A stretch of DNA of 64,000 nucleotides from Paenibacillus sp. KS-LC4 (lineage in GTDB: Bacteria; Bacillota; Bacilli; Paenibacillales; Paenibacillaceae). How positions within the stretch are numbered: the first letter of the stretch is position 1; each line of letters starts with the position of its first letter. The stretch covers positions 5,595,001 to 5,659,000 of the forward strand of contig NZ_CP145905.1 of NCBI RefSeq assembly GCF_036894955.1, written 5' to 3'. A program made the position numbers and the translations under genes. The notes beneath the pieces are model-generated. The model did not search any database. It saw only the letters and a list, made by a program, of their open reading frames with translations, and was not told where the DNA came from. This document shows, piece by piece, positions 63,771 to 64,000 of this stretch.

Positions 63771-64000
63771 TTATTTAACCAGAAGCGATATTAGCATCGC
63801 TCTCAGCAAACGGGCCCTTACCTCATCACGCAGCGGGAGCTTGACGGCAATTGTTTCCCGATCAATGGCTGCCCGCAGCAGCTGTGCTTCACGCTTCGTC
63901 ACCAGCATCGCTTCTTCAAGCTGATAAATCAGCCCTTCCGCCACACTCTGCTCCACGCAATCTCCAATCGTCTGCCTGATATGAAATTGAATCGTCTGCA
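63771..64000 (-). CDS. ctsR: CtsR heat-shock repressor, C-terminal part (window edge)
   Basis: The last 76 residues, open to the window edge (first complete codon at 63998). The segment GLIYQLEEAMLVTKREAQLL, then LPLRDEVRARLLRAMLISLL, is the C-terminal dimerisation and McsB-target domain of CtsR. The DNA-binding winged helix lies outside the window. CtsR represses its own operon and other clp genes. Confidence 0.92.
   Translation of the reverse strand, partial: QTIQFHIRQTIGDCVEQSVAEGLIYQLEEAMLVTKREAQLLRAAIDRETIAVKLPLRDEVRARLLRAMLISLLVK

Overview
The window is chromosomal DNA of an endospore-forming Firmicute of the Paenibacillaceae, most likely Paenibacillus. Three things point there. The gene order matches the Bacillus origin-proximal block from ctsR through rpoBC and the S10/spc/alpha ribosomal clusters to cwlD-mrp-gerD-kbaA-pdaB. 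Sporulation and germination genes are present (sigH, cwlD, gerD, kbaA, pdaB and a SpoIIM-family gene). Genes have strong AGGAGG-type ribosome binding sites, and TTG/GTG starts are frequent. Almost everything is read from the minus strand, so transcription runs from base 64000 towards base 1. Only pdaB, gerD and one small uncharacterised gene lie on the plus strand. There are no tRNA or rRNA genes, CRISPR arrays, phage genes or transposase genes.

In transcription order: (1) 64000-59500 is the ctsR-mcsA-mcsB-clpC protein quality-control operon, ending in a strong terminator. (2) 59465-58557 is a small iron-regulated-looking pair, an ankyrin-repeat protein and an IsdG-like heme monooxygenase, behind a promoter with a Fur-box match. 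(3) 58400-52032 holds radA, disA, pssA, a lone plus-strand gene, the PIN/TRAM protein yacL, and ispD-ispF. (4) 52031-51221 is an 811-bp non-coding stretch with a run of consecutive hairpins and short repeats. (5) 51220-45233 holds gltX, a Cys-type T-box leader, cysE-cysS-mrnC-rlmB-rae1. (6) 45040-43128 holds sigH, then rpmG-secE-nusG. (7) 43027-32288 holds rplK-rplA, an L10 leader, rplJ-rplL, ybxB, rpoB and rpoC. (8) 32067-27297 is the str operon (L7Ae-like protein, rpsL, rpsG, fusA, tuf). (9) 27100-24219 is a three-gene ABC importer of the TrpX/COG2984 type with its own promoter and terminator, between tuf and rpsJ. (10) 23907-6312 is the S10-spc-alpha ribosomal supercluster with secY, adk, map, infA and rpoA, then truA, rplM and rpsI, with a strong terminator after rpsI. 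(11) 5979-1 holds cysH (sulfate assimilation), cwlD, mrp, gerD, kbaA, pdaB and a truncated SpoIIM-family gene.

The genes form the growth-rate-controlled core of the cell: ribosome, RNA polymerase, elongation factors, protein export, and Glu/Cys tRNA charging. Genome surveillance (DisA/RadA), arginine-phosphorylation proteolysis (McsB/ClpC) and sporulation entry and germination are attached to it. Cysteine metabolism appears twice: cysE-cysS under a T-box and cysH with its own promoter. The less ordinary material lies in the spacers: the hairpin run at 51732-51893, the large T-box leader, the S10 and L1 leader structures, the Fur-type operator, and the ABC importer and cysH at positions where Bacillus subtilis has other genes. 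Three ribosomal genes shorter than most gene-finding cut-offs (rpmJ, rpmD, rpmG) were read directly from the sequence.
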